A stretch of 64,000 nt of DNA. It comes from Planctomycetota bacterium. GTDB taxonomy: Bacteria > Planctomycetota > UBA1135 > UBA2386. The stretch spans positions 108,024 through 172,023 of the forward strand of contig BJHM01000006.1 of the NCBI GenBank assembly GCA_014192625.1, written 5' to 3'. This document shows, one piece after another, positions 1 to 8,524 of this stretch (position 1 is its first letter; each line of letters opens with the position of its first letter). The notes beneath the pieces were generated by a model that saw only the letters and a list, made by a program, of their open reading frames with translations, did no database searches and was not told the origin of the DNA. The position numbers were made by a program, and so were the translations under genes.

Positions 1-1
1 G

Positions 2-253
2 ATTCTGCACCACCATGGCTACCTCGGGGACATCACGCGGTGGTCGACGGAGGGCCTTGAGATGAACAAGGAGATCTACGATCTGGCGGAATACCTACTG
101 CTGCGCAGCGGCCGACTGATTTTCCTGCCGGCTAGCAGCAAGCGCGCGGTGGTGATCGACAACGTGATCAAGGTGAACATGATCGAGGAGCGCGTAAATG
201 ATCTGCTTTCCGTCGTAGCTGTGCGGCTCAACCAGCGTCCCGGCCCCGGCTAA
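2..253 (+). CDS. C-terminal fragment of an unidentified protein (5' end outside window)
   Basis: An open frame enters from the left edge and stops at 251-253. The visible 83 residues begin within the protein, and the first ATG at 62 is probably internal because the frame is open and protein-like before it. I do not recognise the family. The segment has a mixed hydrophobic/charged character and ends in a short proline-glycine tail. It lies directly upstream of the nucleotide-sugar operon on the same strand, so it may be an envelope polysaccharide gene, but that rests on position only. Confidence 0.5.
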   Translation: MLHHHGYLGDITRWSTEGLEMNKEIYDLAEYLLLRSGRLIFLPASSKRAVVIDNVIKVNMIEERVNDLLSVVAVRLNQRPGPG

Positions 254-432
254 CCCGCAATTCACCCTAAAGCGGACCGCCCGGCACACACGATCAGCCT
301 CGCCAACGAGCCTTACGCCCAGGTTGCATAGCTTCCTTGGCAAGCCTATCGAGGGCAGAGGGTGCCAGACACTATAGTCCCCGCGCGCACGGGCCCCACG
401 TTGGCGAGCCCTTGCTGCGAACCAAACTCGCC

Positions 433-2601
433 GTGAGCAGAATCCTCTACATAACTGACTCGCTGCCAAGTCTGCGTCGTTTGCAGGCGCTGGCGCACGA
501 AGCTGCCGTCGCTTCACTGCCAGGCGAGATTCATTGGTTTGGTCCCGCACCAGGCCCGCAAGATCTCGCCGCGGGCAAACTATTCGAGCCCGACTATTTT
601 CACAGCGCCATCGAACCCTCGCTGTCCGGCAGACTGGCGGCCCTCAGTGCATTGCTGGCAAAACGGCGGCCCGAGCTGTTGGTAATCGCCGGTCACGGGA
701 TCACCGCGCGCGCGGCCGCACTGGCGGCGAGCGAACTCGGCCTGCCTGCAGTCCAGACGGATGCCGGGGTGCGGAGCTTTGCCGAACACGACGCCTTTGA
801 CCGGATGCGCCGCGCCGCCGACCACGCTTGCACGCTATGGTTTGCCGCGAGTTCGCAACAAGCGGTCAATCTGCAACGCGAAGGATTTGCCGCCAGCAGC
901 GTGTTCACCATCGGCAGCCTGCTCGCCGCATCGCTACCAACCATCGTCAATAAGCCAACGTCGCGGCCGAGCGTGTGGCTGTGCTGGAATTGGGACTCGG
1001 CCGAACTACTTGCGGCCTTGCAGCCGACGCTCGACGCAGCCAACGCGACCCTGATCCGCAGTCCGGTCGCAGATCCAAATCAACTGTGCACCGTGCAGGT
1101 CGTCATCACGGACGACGACAACTTGCAGGAAGCCGCAGCAGCACTGGGCATCGGCTGCGTGACCACGAGCAACCACTGCGCGCGGCCAGAGACCATCGAC
1201 AGCGGCCACAACGCAGTTGCTGGCAGCGAGCCCAGGGCGATCGCGCGCGCGCTGGCGATCCTGTTGGGCAACCCGCCCACTAGTGCCTCGCCGTATGCGC
1301 CGGCATCGGCCACTGCAGGTGCAGCAGCGTTGCGCGCCAGCTTGCAAGCCAACGCAAAGCCAACCCAGATACGCAGCCTGCCGTTGCCACCAATGCTGCC
1401 CAGCGACGGCGACTGGACTGGACGGACGCTTGGCAATGAAGAAATCGAGCTGGTGTCGCGGGCGATCCGCAGCGGCACGCTCAACTCAACCAAAGGCACG
1501 TTTGTCAGCCGCTTTGAACGCGAGTTCGCATTGGCCGTGGGCCGCAAGTTTGCCGTGGCCTGTGCGACCGGCTCGGCGGCGGTGCACTGCGCAATTCACG
1601 CGCTCGAAATGCAACCGGGCGATGAAGTGATCACCACTCCGATCACCGACATGGGTGCGCTCACTTGCATTCCGTACGAAGGCGGCGTGCCGGTATTTGC
1701 CGACGTCGATCCGCAAACACTCAACGTCACGGCAAGCACGATCCGGCAGCAAATCACCAATCGCACACGCGCGATCGTGGTCACGCACCTGTTCGGCATG
1801 CCGTGCGACATGCAGCCGATCGTCGACCTTGCTGCGCAGCGCGGCATCCCGTTGATCGAGGACATGGCGCAGGCGTTGGGTGCTGAAGAACGCAGCGGTC
1901 GGCCTGGCACCCGCTCGGCCATGGCGTGTTTTAGCCTGCAGCAAGGCAAGCACATGACGACTGGCGAAGGCGGCATCGTCACCACCGACGACGCGAAGCT
2001 CGCGCGCCGACTGTTCCTGTTCGTCAACAAGGCTTTTGGCTACGGCGATTCGCAACCCGATCATTATTTCCCCGCCCTCAACTTCAGGCTCACCGAGCTG
2101 CAAGGTGCCGTGGCGCTGGCACAGCTCAAAAAACTAACCTGGGTCGTGCAGCGTCGCCGCGAAGTCGCGGCCCAGATCAGCAGCGGCCTTAGCGACTGCC
2201 AAGGCCTCACGCTGCCAGGCGATCCAGGCGGCGGCCGGCACGCGTGGTGGAAATACGCATTCTTTGTCGATCCACAAATCGTCGAAGGCGGCGCCGCTGA
2301 ACTTGGCAAGCGGATGAAGGAGCGCGGCGTGTTCTGTGTGCCGCGCTACATAAAAAAGCCCGCGTTTGAGTGCCAGCTGTTTCAAGATTTCCTAGCCGCA
2401 CCGGTGTTGCGCATGCCGCTGGAACACAACCCGCGCCGCGACCAACCCCAGCCGCTGTTCCACCGACGCGATTATCCTTGCACGGTGCAGGCGCTCGATC
2501 GCGTGATCGTGCTGCCGATCAACGAACTGTATGGCAAGCAGCACGTCGATTACGTGGTGCAGGTGATCCGCGAACAAGCAAGGGTGCTGGCCAATGTCTG
2601 A
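433..2601 (+). CDS. Fusion of a UDP-GlcNAc 2-epimerase-like domain with a DegT/DnrJ/EryC1/StrS aminotransferase
   Basis: This is a two-domain cytoplasmic protein of about 722 residues. Residues 1-300 follow the WecB/WbpI plan: a DAGVRSF block near 110, an NLQREGF block, and a late RPETIDSGHNAVAG block. The TxHRREN motif is replaced by a WLCWNWD stretch near 182, and the catalytic acidic positions are altered, so epimerase activity is doubtful. Residues about 330-720 form a DegT-type PLP aminotransferase; the expected Schiff-base lysine is K506 in QQGKHMTTGEGG. The stop overlaps the next gene by 8 bases. In WbpB/E/D pathways such an enzyme installs the 3-amino group on a UDP-hexuronate. The GTG at 433 is chosen because the Rossmann-like MSRILYITDS starts there; a TTG at 337 would add 32 unpersuasive residues. 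Confidence 0.8.
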   Translation: MSRILYITDSLPSLRRLQALAHEAAVASLPGEIHWFGPAPGPQDLAAGKLFEPDYFHSAIEPSLSGRLAALSALLAKRRPELLVIAGHGITARAAALAASELGLPAVQTDAGVRSFAEHDAFDRMRRAADHACTLWFAASSQQAVNLQREGFAASSVFTIGSLLAASLPTIVNKPTSRPSVWLCWNWDSAELLAALQPTLDAANATLIRSPVADPNQLCTVQVVITDDDNLQEAAAALGIGCVTTSNHCARPETIDSGHNAVAGSEPRAIARALAILLGNPPTSASPYAPASATAGAAALRASLQANAKPTQIRSLPLPPMLPSDGDWTGRTLGNEEIELVSRAIRSGTLNSTKGTFVSRFEREFALAVGRKFAVACATGSAAVHCAIHALEMQPGDEVITTPITDMGALTCIPYEGGVPVFADVDPQTLNVTASTIRQQITNRTRAIVVTHLFGMPCDMQPIVDLAAQRGIPLIEDMAQALGAEERSGRPGTRSAMACFSLQQGKHMTTGEGGIVTTDDAKLARRLFLFVNKAFGYGDSQPDHYFPALNFRLTELQGAVALAQLKKLTWVVQRRREVAAQISSGLSDCQGLTLPGDPGGGRHAWWKYAFFVDPQIVEGGAAELGKRMKERGVFCVPRYIKKPAFECQLFQDFLAAPVLRMPLEHNPRRDQPQPLFHRRDYPCTVQALDRVIVLPINELYGKQHVDYVVQVIREQARVLANV

Positions 2602-3580
2602 AGCAGCCCTTCGCCTGTGCGTGGTCGGTTGCGGTGGAATCGCTCATGCCTACCTGACCGCATTGCGCAACGTGCCCGACTTGCAGGTCACCTGCGCTAT
2701 CGACCTCGATAAACCGCGCGCGGACGCGGCAATCGCCGGCAGCTCGACGCGCACGTTTACCAGCGTCGATGCGATGCTGGCTGAGAGCGAGTGCGACGCC
2801 GCCCTCGTCTTGACACCGCCCAACACGCACGAAGAAATCAGTGTCCGGCTGCTTGCTGCGGGCGTGCATGTGCTGTGCGAGAAGCCGCTGGCCACCTCGA
2901 CGCAGAGCGCGCAACGCATGCTGCAGGCCGCGGCCACGGCAGGGCGATTGCTGATGATGGGCAGCAAGTTTCGCTATACGAAAGACATGACCCGCGCACA
3001 TGAACTGCTGAACCAGGGCCTGATCGGCGCGCCGCTGCTGTTTGAAAATGTGTTCTGCACCCGCGTCGACATGACCGAGCGATGGAACAGCGTGCCGGCG
3101 ATCTCCGGCGGCGGCGTGCTGATCGACAATGGCTGCCACTCCGTCGACATCGCGCGCTACTTGCTCGGCCCCATCGAGCACGTGCAGGCGCAGTTTGGCA
3201 AACCCGTCCAGCGGATCAAAGTTGAAGACACCGCACGGCTGTTGTTTTTGAGCCGCAGCGGCACGATGGGCTCCGTCGACCTGTCGTGGAGTCTGCACAA
3301 AGAGGTGCGTTCTTACGTGAGCATCTACGGTGCCGAGGGCACGCTTGAAATCGGCTGGCAGACTTCGCGCTACAAACTGTTTCGCGACTCTGAGTGGACC
3401 CTGTTCGGCAATGGCTACGACAAGATCGACGCGTTCCGTGCGCAGCTCGCCAACTTCGCCGCGGCAATCCGCGGTCGCGAAGCGCCGGTGATCCAAGAGG
3501 TAGATGCGCTCGCTTCGGTGCAGGTAATCGAAGCGGCCTATCGTTCTGCAGCAGCGCCCAAGTGGCACGTGCTCGCGTGA
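2594..3580 (+). CDS. Gfo/Idh/MocA-family NAD(P)-dependent dehydrogenase (WbpB-like)
   Basis: The 328-residue protein has the family layout. A Rossmann GxGxxA motif (VGCGGIA) lies at residues 11-17, the EKP signature at 96-98, and a DNGCHSVDIARYL helix near 180 supplies the usual active-site histidine. In the WbpA/B/E/D pathway the equivalent enzyme oxidises C3 of UDP-N-acetylglucosaminuronate to give the keto sugar used by the aminotransferase. The gene overlaps the aminotransferase by 8 bases and the acetyltransferase by one base (TGATG), so the three are almost certainly co-translated. The exact substrate is inferred from the neighbours. Confidence 0.85.
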   Translation: MSEAALRLCVVGCGGIAHAYLTALRNVPDLQVTCAIDLDKPRADAAIAGSSTRTFTSVDAMLAESECDAALVLTPPNTHEEISVRLLAAGVHVLCEKPLATSTQSAQRMLQAAATAGRLLMMGSKFRYTKDMTRAHELLNQGLIGAPLLFENVFCTRVDMTERWNSVPAISGGGVLIDNGCHSVDIARYLLGPIEHVQAQFGKPVQRIKVEDTARLLFLSRSGTMGSVDLSWSLHKEVRSYVSIYGAEGTLEIGWQTSRYKLFRDSEWTLFGNGYDKIDAFRAQLANFAAAIRGREAPVIQEVDALASVQVIEAAYRSAAAPKWHVLA

Positions 3581-4236
3581 TGCACAGCGAACAACCTTTT
3601 GCGATGGACCCAACCATGCCACCTCACTTCGACCAGCAACCACTGCCACCAGCATGGCTGCATCCAACTGCGATCGTGGATGGCGACTGCACGATCGGCG
3701 CAGGCACCAAGGTCTGGGACAACGCGCACATCCGCAGCGGCGCGCGCATCGGCCGCAAGTGCATCATCGGCGAGAAGTCATACCTCGCCTACAACGTGAT
3801 CCTCGGCGACCTCGTGAAGCTCAACGCTGCGGTCTACATCTGCGCACAGGTCGAGATCGAGGACGGCGTGCTGATCGCTGCGCACACGGTGTTCACCAAT
3901 GATCGCTTCCCCCGTGCGTGCGATCCGGATTTGCACGACCTCGCCACCAGTGCCCCCACCGAGGCTACCTTGTGGACCCGCGTAAAGCGCGGCGCCTCAA
4001 TCGGCGCCAACTGCACGATCGGCCCAGGCCTCACGCTCGGCGAGTTCTGCATGATCGGCATGGGCAGCGTGGTGACTCGCAATGTGCCAGCGCACGCGCT
4101 TTTGATCGGCTCGCCAGCACGAATCGTCGGCCTCGTCTGCCGCTGCGGCGAACCAGTGTTGCGCGGCTGCAACGGAACGCCACCAGCAGGCGACTATCCC
4201 TGCGCTCGCTGCAACCGCACGGTCCACTTTTCCTGA
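3580..4236 (+). CDS. Left-handed beta-helix N-acetyltransferase (WbpD-like) with C-terminal zinc ribbon
   Basis: Hexapeptide repeats ([IVL]GxxxxI type) run from about residue 30 to 180 and predict a trimeric acyl-CoA transferase. The order of conserved blocks (HPTAIVDGDCTIGAGTKVWDN, then SYLAYNVILGD, then TVFTNDRFPRA) matches WbpD/WlbB enzymes, which acetylate the 3-amino group of UDP-diaminohexuronates. The last 35 residues carry CRCG and CARC pairs that look like a small zinc ribbon. The ATG at 3580 overlaps the upstream stop as TGATG, fixing the start and giving 218 residues. It is the last gene of the operon. Confidence 0.85.
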   Translation: MHSEQPFAMDPTMPPHFDQQPLPPAWLHPTAIVDGDCTIGAGTKVWDNAHIRSGARIGRKCIIGEKSYLAYNVILGDLVKLNAAVYICAQVEIEDGVLIAAHTVFTNDRFPRACDPDLHDLATSAPTEATLWTRVKRGASIGANCTIGPGLTLGEFCMIGMGSVVTRNVPAHALLIGSPARIVGLVCRCGEPVLRGCNGTPPAGDYPCARCNRTVHFS

Positions 4237-4359
4237 AGCAGTAGGGCGCGTTGCGATCGTTCATAGCGCGACTGCGATTGGTGCTATTGCAGAACGGCCC
4301 GCCGCCAGAGTGCCGGTCTCTGCAGCGCTCTCGCCACCGCGCCTGCCTGCGCATCGCTG

Positions 4360-4397
4360 GCTCCCGCGGCAGCTGCCAGCACTCTGCCGCACAGCGG
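4360..4397 (+). repeat. 38-bp direct repeat, copy A
   Basis: Copy A starts GCTCCCGCGG and ends CCGCACAGCGG. It matches copy B at 4432-4469 at 37 of 38 positions (C versus T at the 11th base). The copies are 72 bp apart, start to start. Confidence 0.85.
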
Positions 4398-4431
4398 CGT
4401 CGTTACCTAAGAGATGAGTCACCCGCTTACA

Positions 4432-4469
4432 GCTCCCGCGGTAGCTGCCAGCACTCTGCCGCACAGCGG
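4432..4469 (+). repeat. 38-bp direct repeat, copy B
   Basis: Second copy of the element at 4360-4397, in the same orientation and with one mismatch. The 34 bases between the copies show no such similarity to the flanks. Only two copies are visible here. Confidence 0.85.
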
Positions 4470-4538
4470 GCATTCTCTAACCGCCTCGGGAGGCGGCTCC
4501 GCACCGGGCCAATGCCGCGGCCGAGCCGCACCGGCGTT

Positions 4539-6854
4539 TCACTGGCTAAAGCGCGCCGGCACGCAGTAGTTCCACTTGTTCCAGCGCAGGTTTTCCGTGA
4601 TTGCAGGCTGCAACCGCTGCGCGTAGTAGATCGAGTGCGCGCGGATGTTGGCGTTGGCTGACCAATCGGCCAGCAAAAACATGCCGCCGGTCAAGAACGT
4701 ATGCGCGCCGCCAAGTGGCGCATCGCCCCAGTGCAGCGGCACCGTGCCATCGAAGTAAGTCGGTGCAACCGGCTGTTCTGCATATTGGGTGATCACGTAG
4801 TAGCGCAGCCCATCGGCAACCAGCCCATAGTGCGGATCCTGAAAGTTGCACACCCACGCATAGTCGACGCACGCGACCGACTCCTCGCAGATCTGCAGCA
4901 ACAGCGGGTCCCGGAAGTGGCGATAGGCACCCAGATAGCCGTAGATCAACGCGCCGTGCTGCCATGGCATGTAGAACTGATGGTTCATCGGCCAGCCAGT
5001 GCCCGGATAGTTGGTCTGAAACGACAAGGCCATGCTCGGCGTCGTCTTGCCGCGCTGCATGTCCACCACTTCGCGGACGCGACGCATCGCGTAATCGCGC
5101 AACGCCGTGTCGCCAGTGGCTAGGTAGGACTGCGCAAAGCCCTGCATCGTCCAGCCCTCGGCACGGACCGACTGGATATATGCGGTGGCAAAAGTTCGCA
5201 CGCGCATCAAGCCCTTCAGGCTTTGACCAAGCTGCCGCAACTCTTCGCGTGCCCATGCATCGCCGGTCACGGTCCAGTAGTCAAACAGCAGATCCTCACT
5301 CCAGTGTTCGTTATCAAAGTGCTCCCAGCCGTGTGCACGCGCACCGCCGGTCTGGGTAAGAGTGCGATATGCGGCATACGGATCCGCCGCCCAGAGAGCA
5401 CGACGACCAAGCGACTCGATCGACAGGTCGCGCGAGCCCGGATACTTCGGCACGCCATCCCATAGCAGCAGATTTTGTTCGTCAGAAACCGTGAGTGCCC
5501 ACAGGTGATACGGGCGCATTGCTTGCGCCCACGCCATCTGTTCGAGCATGTGCAGCGAACGATGGTGCCCACCTTGGATCGCATGTGCGAGTTCGGGGCT
5601 CAGCGGATGATTGCGAGGCGTGCCGGTCGTGCCGGTCACCTTCGCATCGCCGCGCGAACCCCATGCACCAAACCAATTATTGTTGAGCCAATACTGATAC
5701 TCGCCTTCTGCGCGCGCATTCGCGTCGGCCGGGCCCGCGATCGGACCACCCAACAAGCCCGCGCCAGAAGTCTCCTGCCAAGTGCGCTGCGTCGCCAACG
5801 GACGCAGCGGGCGCTCGAGCATTTCAATCGCCGTGGCGCGCCAGCCATCCCTCGTCACCTGCGGTGCCGTGGCATCCTCGCAATAAGCAAGGAACCGATA
5901 GCGATGCGTCTGCGCATCTTCCAGATACGAGTTTTGCAGCACCGAGAACGCGGCAAAGCCATCGCTCTGCGCCTGAATGTTGCCAATGCCACTCGGCAGT
6001 TGGTTGTAGGGCCACAGGCCGGTTGCGCCGCGCGTGAGAAACCGCGCGTCGGTCACATCGATCATGCCGAGCGGCCGCAGGTTTGGGTTGGTGTTTTGAG
6101 CTGGCACGGCGTCCACGCCCTGGTAGTCGTTGCCGACAACCCAGTCGACCAGCACATACGGCATCGAGCTGTACTCAGTCAGATAGAACGTCGACGTGAG
6201 GTAGTCGCGGCCGATGCCTTGCGCGCTGACCGGCATGTGATAGCGATGAAAGCGCTGCACGCGCACGAACGCCGTCTCCTGCACCGTCTCCGGCGTGCCG
6301 TCTGCGTACGCGCGATACGCAACGCCAAAGGTGTCGCGCACCTCCGCGCCGATTTGCAGTGCGGCAGAACCTGCTGCTACCCAAGGATGGCGCACGAAGG
6401 CACCCGCCGTGGCAGCACCAGCAGCAACCACGTAGCTGCTGAGACTGGCAGCAGGAACCGTTGCGGTAAACTGCGCCTGCGCCACGCGCACAGTGCCGTC
6501 CGCCCAGCGCTGCAGCACGTTCCACGCCGTTGGGCGGCTGCCAATCTGCAGGCTGCCGAGCTGGGAGTAGCCGCCATACGGGAACGGCACCGACGCGCAG
6601 ATGGTCTCGGTGCGCGCAATGCTCGACTCGTTGCGCAGCGTAAAATCGAGCACCACAGAAACTGGATTGGGATGCACTCCTGCACCAGCGCCAGGACCCG
6701 GGTCGGAGAAGTTTGAGGGGCTATTACCATTGGGCCCAGAACCTTGCCCCCCGGCACTACCACTACCGCTGCCGCTACTACAACCAGCTAGCGTCAGAGC
6801 CAACGGCGCAAGCCATCGCTTTGACTTGGCGCCGTAACGATAAAGCTTTGCCAT
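4539..6854 (-). CDS. Large secreted lipoprotein, possible RIFT-barrel (PcRGLX/YetA-like) plus alpha/alpha-toroid protein
   Basis: The start at 6854 gives a basic N-region, a hydrophobic core and a lipobox LTLAGC with C25, followed by a Gly/Ser-rich linker (residues 26-60) typical of surface-exposed lipoproteins. Residues about 65-170 (TLRNESSIARTETICASVPF, then DGTVRVAQAQF) resemble the N-terminal RIFT barrel of the PcRGLX/YetA family, which includes rhamnogalacturonan exolyases. The C-terminal 400 residues are rich in Trp, Tyr and His and in helical repeats (DNEHWSEDLLFDYW, GFAQSYLATGDTALRDYA), as in six-hairpin glycoside-active folds. A polysaccharide-degrading role is inferred. A start at 6956 would place 34 residues before the signal peptide and is unlikely. 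The mature protein is about 747 residues. Confidence 0.65.
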   Translation of the reverse strand: MAKLYRYGAKSKRWLAPLALTLAGCSSGSGSGSAGGQGSGPNGNSPSNFSDPGPGAGAGVHPNPVSVVLDFTLRNESSIARTETICASVPFPYGGYSQLGSLQIGSRPTAWNVLQRWADGTVRVAQAQFTATVPAASLSSYVVAAGAATAGAFVRHPWVAAGSAALQIGAEVRDTFGVAYRAYADGTPETVQETAFVRVQRFHRYHMPVSAQGIGRDYLTSTFYLTEYSSMPYVLVDWVVGNDYQGVDAVPAQNTNPNLRPLGMIDVTDARFLTRGATGLWPYNQLPSGIGNIQAQSDGFAAFSVLQNSYLEDAQTHRYRFLAYCEDATAPQVTRDGWRATAIEMLERPLRPLATQRTWQETSGAGLLGGPIAGPADANARAEGEYQYWLNNNWFGAWGSRGDAKVTGTTGTPRNHPLSPELAHAIQGGHHRSLHMLEQMAWAQAMRPYHLWALTVSDEQNLLLWDGVPKYPGSRDLSIESLGRRALWAADPYAAYRTLTQTGGARAHGWEHFDNEHWSEDLLFDYWTVTGDAWAREELRQLGQSLKGLMRVRTFATAYIQSVRAEGWTMQGFAQSYLATGDTALRDYAMRRVREVVDMQRGKTTPSMALSFQTNYPGTGWPMNHQFYMPWQHGALIYGYLGAYRHFRDPLLLQICEESVACVDYAWVCNFQDPHYGLVADGLRYYVITQYAEQPVAPTYFDGTVPLHWGDAPLGGAHTFLTGGMFLLADWSANANIRAHSIYYAQRLQPAITENLRWNKWNYCVPARFSQ

Positions 6855-7031
6855 AGGTCTTCTCTTGCCCCACCAAGACCGCACCCTGCAGTCGGAGATG
6901 GGGTTCCTGTTCGCCGGTATTCGTCGCGCACCGGCCCCGCCTGAACCGACCGGCACGAATCTGTCCTAAAGCGGGCTTGGCTGCCCGCCGCACCGGCGCT
7001 ACCGTGCGCCATCGCAATTTGATGTAACTGG

Positions 7032-7118
7032 GCGAGAGTGGCGGAACTGGCAGACGCACGGGCTTTAGGTGCCCGCGAGCGCAAGCTCTTCAGGGTTCAA
7101 GTCCCTGCTCTCGCACCA
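7032..7118 (+). tRNA. tRNA-Leu (UAG anticodon)
   Basis: Acceptor arms GCGAGAG and CTCTCGC pair perfectly and the CCA end is encoded at 7116-7118. The anticodon stem CGGGC/GCCCG encloses loop TTTAGGT with anticodon TAG. A long variable arm (GCGAGCGCAAGCTC region) and GGTTCAAGTCC in the T arm fit a type II tRNA-Leu. Confidence 0.97.
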
Positions 7119-7205
7119 TCTTCAAAGCGCGTGACCCGCTTGCCCATGTAGGCACCCCCGACTAGAACTCTTGCCGCGCATTTCGCGCCACGACCCAAAT
7201 CCGAC

Positions 7206-7448
7206 ATGACGCACGTCATCGCTCAACCCTGTATCAACGTCAAAGACAAGGCATGTGTCGACGTGTGCCCCGTGGACTGCATCCACGGCGGCGACACCGA
7301 GCCACAGCTGTTCATCAACCCGAACGACTGCATCGATTGCACCCTGTGCGTCGACGCATGTCCGGTCAGCGCGATCTTCGCTGAAGAAGACCTGCCCGCG
7401 GAGTGGAAGAACTTCACGCAGCAGAACCGCGATCACTTCGCCAAGTGA
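7206..7448 (+). CDS. Small ferredoxin with two Fe-S cluster motifs (7Fe/8Fe, FdxA-like)
   Basis: The 80-residue protein has cysteines at 9, 17, 21 and 25 in the first half and a C42xxC45xxC48xxxC52P motif in the second. Wide spacing before C17xxxC21P is typical of FdxA-type ferredoxins with one [3Fe-4S] and one [4Fe-4S] cluster. The ECIDCTLCVDACPVSAIF-like block is diagnostic. It is 19 bases upstream of the ThiF/MoeB-like gene and probably co-transcribed with it and the cysteine desulfurase, suggesting electron supply for sulfur or Fe-S chemistry. The partner oxidoreductase is not in the window. Confidence 0.93.
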   Translation: MTHVIAQPCINVKDKACVDVCPVDCIHGGDTEPQLFINPNDCIDCTLCVDACPVSAIFAEEDLPAEWKNFTQQNRDHFAK

Positions 7449-7467
7449 TCCGCGCACGGCCAACGCC

Positions 7468-8493
7468 GTGAATCACGACCGATACGCCCGCCAACAACGC
7501 TTTGTTGGAATCGGCGCAGCGGGCCAGCGCGCCCTCAGTGAGGCTACTGTTCTGGTGGTCGGCATCGGCGCGCTCGGCACGCATGCGGCAGACACCCTGG
7601 CCAGGGCTGGGGTCGGCAAACTCTGGCTGTGCGACCGCGACATTGTCGAATGGTCCAACTTGCAGAGGCAGGTGCTGTTTGACGAACAGGACGCGCAGCG
7701 CGGCACGCCCAAGGCGATCGCCGCCACCGCGCACCTTGCGGCCGTCAACTCCGCGATCGTTATTGTCCCATTCGTCGCCAACTGCACGGCGGAGTTCCTT
7801 GATGCACTGCCGCATCTGCCAACTCTGGTGCTCGACGGCACCGACAATGTGCCGACGCGCTATCTGCTCAACGACTGGTGCCGCAAGCACCGGATCCCGT
7901 GGATTTATGCCGGGGCGGTCGGCAGCGAAGGCGCATCGATGGTGCTGCGTCCGGACGGCCATTGCCTGCGCTGCATCTGGCCACTGCCGCCTGCCACGAG
8001 CGAGTTAGGCAGCTGCGAAACGAAGGGAGTGCTCGCACCAGCGATCGCAGCAATCACTGCATTCCAAACCGCCGAGGCGCTGAAGTTGCTCACCTTGCAG
8101 CACGATGCTGTGACGCGCGGCATCTTTACCTGCGATGTCTGGCGCGGCAGCTACATGGTGGTCCGCAACCAGGGCGGCAAGGCAACGGACTGCGCGGTCT
8201 GCCGTGGCGAGCACTACCCAGCACTCGAAACAGGCCCGCCGGCAGCGATCACCTTGTGCGGCCGCGATGCCGTGCAGATTGATCTGCCGCAGCGCGTGGC
8301 GCTCGACCTCGACGCAATGGCCTCACGCCTGCGCGGCTCGGCGAGCGATGTCGAGCGCACACCGCACCTCCTGCGCTTTGCCGCGGATGGCTGTCGCTTC
8401 AGCGTGTTTGCCAGTGGCCGCGCGCTGTTGTTTGGCGTGCAGGACGAAAATCGCGCCCAGGCACTCTACGACCGCTGGGTCGGCGCTCATTGA
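7468..8493 (+). CDS. ThiF/MoeB/HesA-family E1-like adenylyltransferase
   Basis: The 341-residue protein has a nucleotide-binding G32xGxxG37 (VVGIGALGTHAA), the D56 and NLQR67 active-site pair, K82 and the LDGTDN block at 122-127. It also has two zinc-binding CxxC pairs (C166/C169 and C242/C245) and a candidate catalytic C183 in GSCETKGVLAP. Family members adenylate the C-terminal Gly-Gly of ThiS, MoaD or similar sulfur carriers. About 95 residues follow the last CxxC and do not look like a rhodanese domain. The GTG at 7468 is chosen because family similarity starts there (DRYARQQRF). Neighbours supply a ferredoxin and a cysteine desulfurase; no carrier protein gene is visible. Confidence 0.88.
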   Translation: MNHDRYARQQRFVGIGAAGQRALSEATVLVVGIGALGTHAADTLARAGVGKLWLCDRDIVEWSNLQRQVLFDEQDAQRGTPKAIAATAHLAAVNSAIVIVPFVANCTAEFLDALPHLPTLVLDGTDNVPTRYLLNDWCRKHRIPWIYAGAVGSEGASMVLRPDGHCLRCIWPLPPATSELGSCETKGVLAPAIAAITAFQTAEALKLLTLQHDAVTRGIFTCDVWRGSYMVVRNQGGKATDCAVCRGEHYPALETGPPAAITLCGRDAVQIDLPQRVALDLDAMASRLRGSASDVERTPHLLRFAADGCRFSVFASGRALLFGVQDENRAQALYDRWVGAH

Positions 8494-8524
8494 CCACGCC
8501 ACAGCGCCGCCTACTGTCGCTCAC

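Larger units (their letters stand above)
4237..4538. other. Convergent intergenic region with a duplicated 38-bp element and a small hairpin
   Basis: No convincing gene lies between the acetyltransferase and the convergent lipoprotein gene. The stretch holds two near-identical 38-bp direct repeats (listed separately) and a GC-rich stem CCGCCT-CGGG-AGGCGG at 4481-4496. That stem could help end transcription from either side, though no T-run follows it. Confidence 0.6.

Noticed and set aside
4360..4469. The 38-bp repeats as a CRISPR array
   Set aside because: Only two copies, no further regularly spaced repeats and no cas genes.
5475..6716. A 413-codon plus-strand frame opposite the large lipoprotein
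   Set aside because: Arg/Ala/His-rich shadow with no motifs; the minus-strand gene has a lipobox and protein-like composition.
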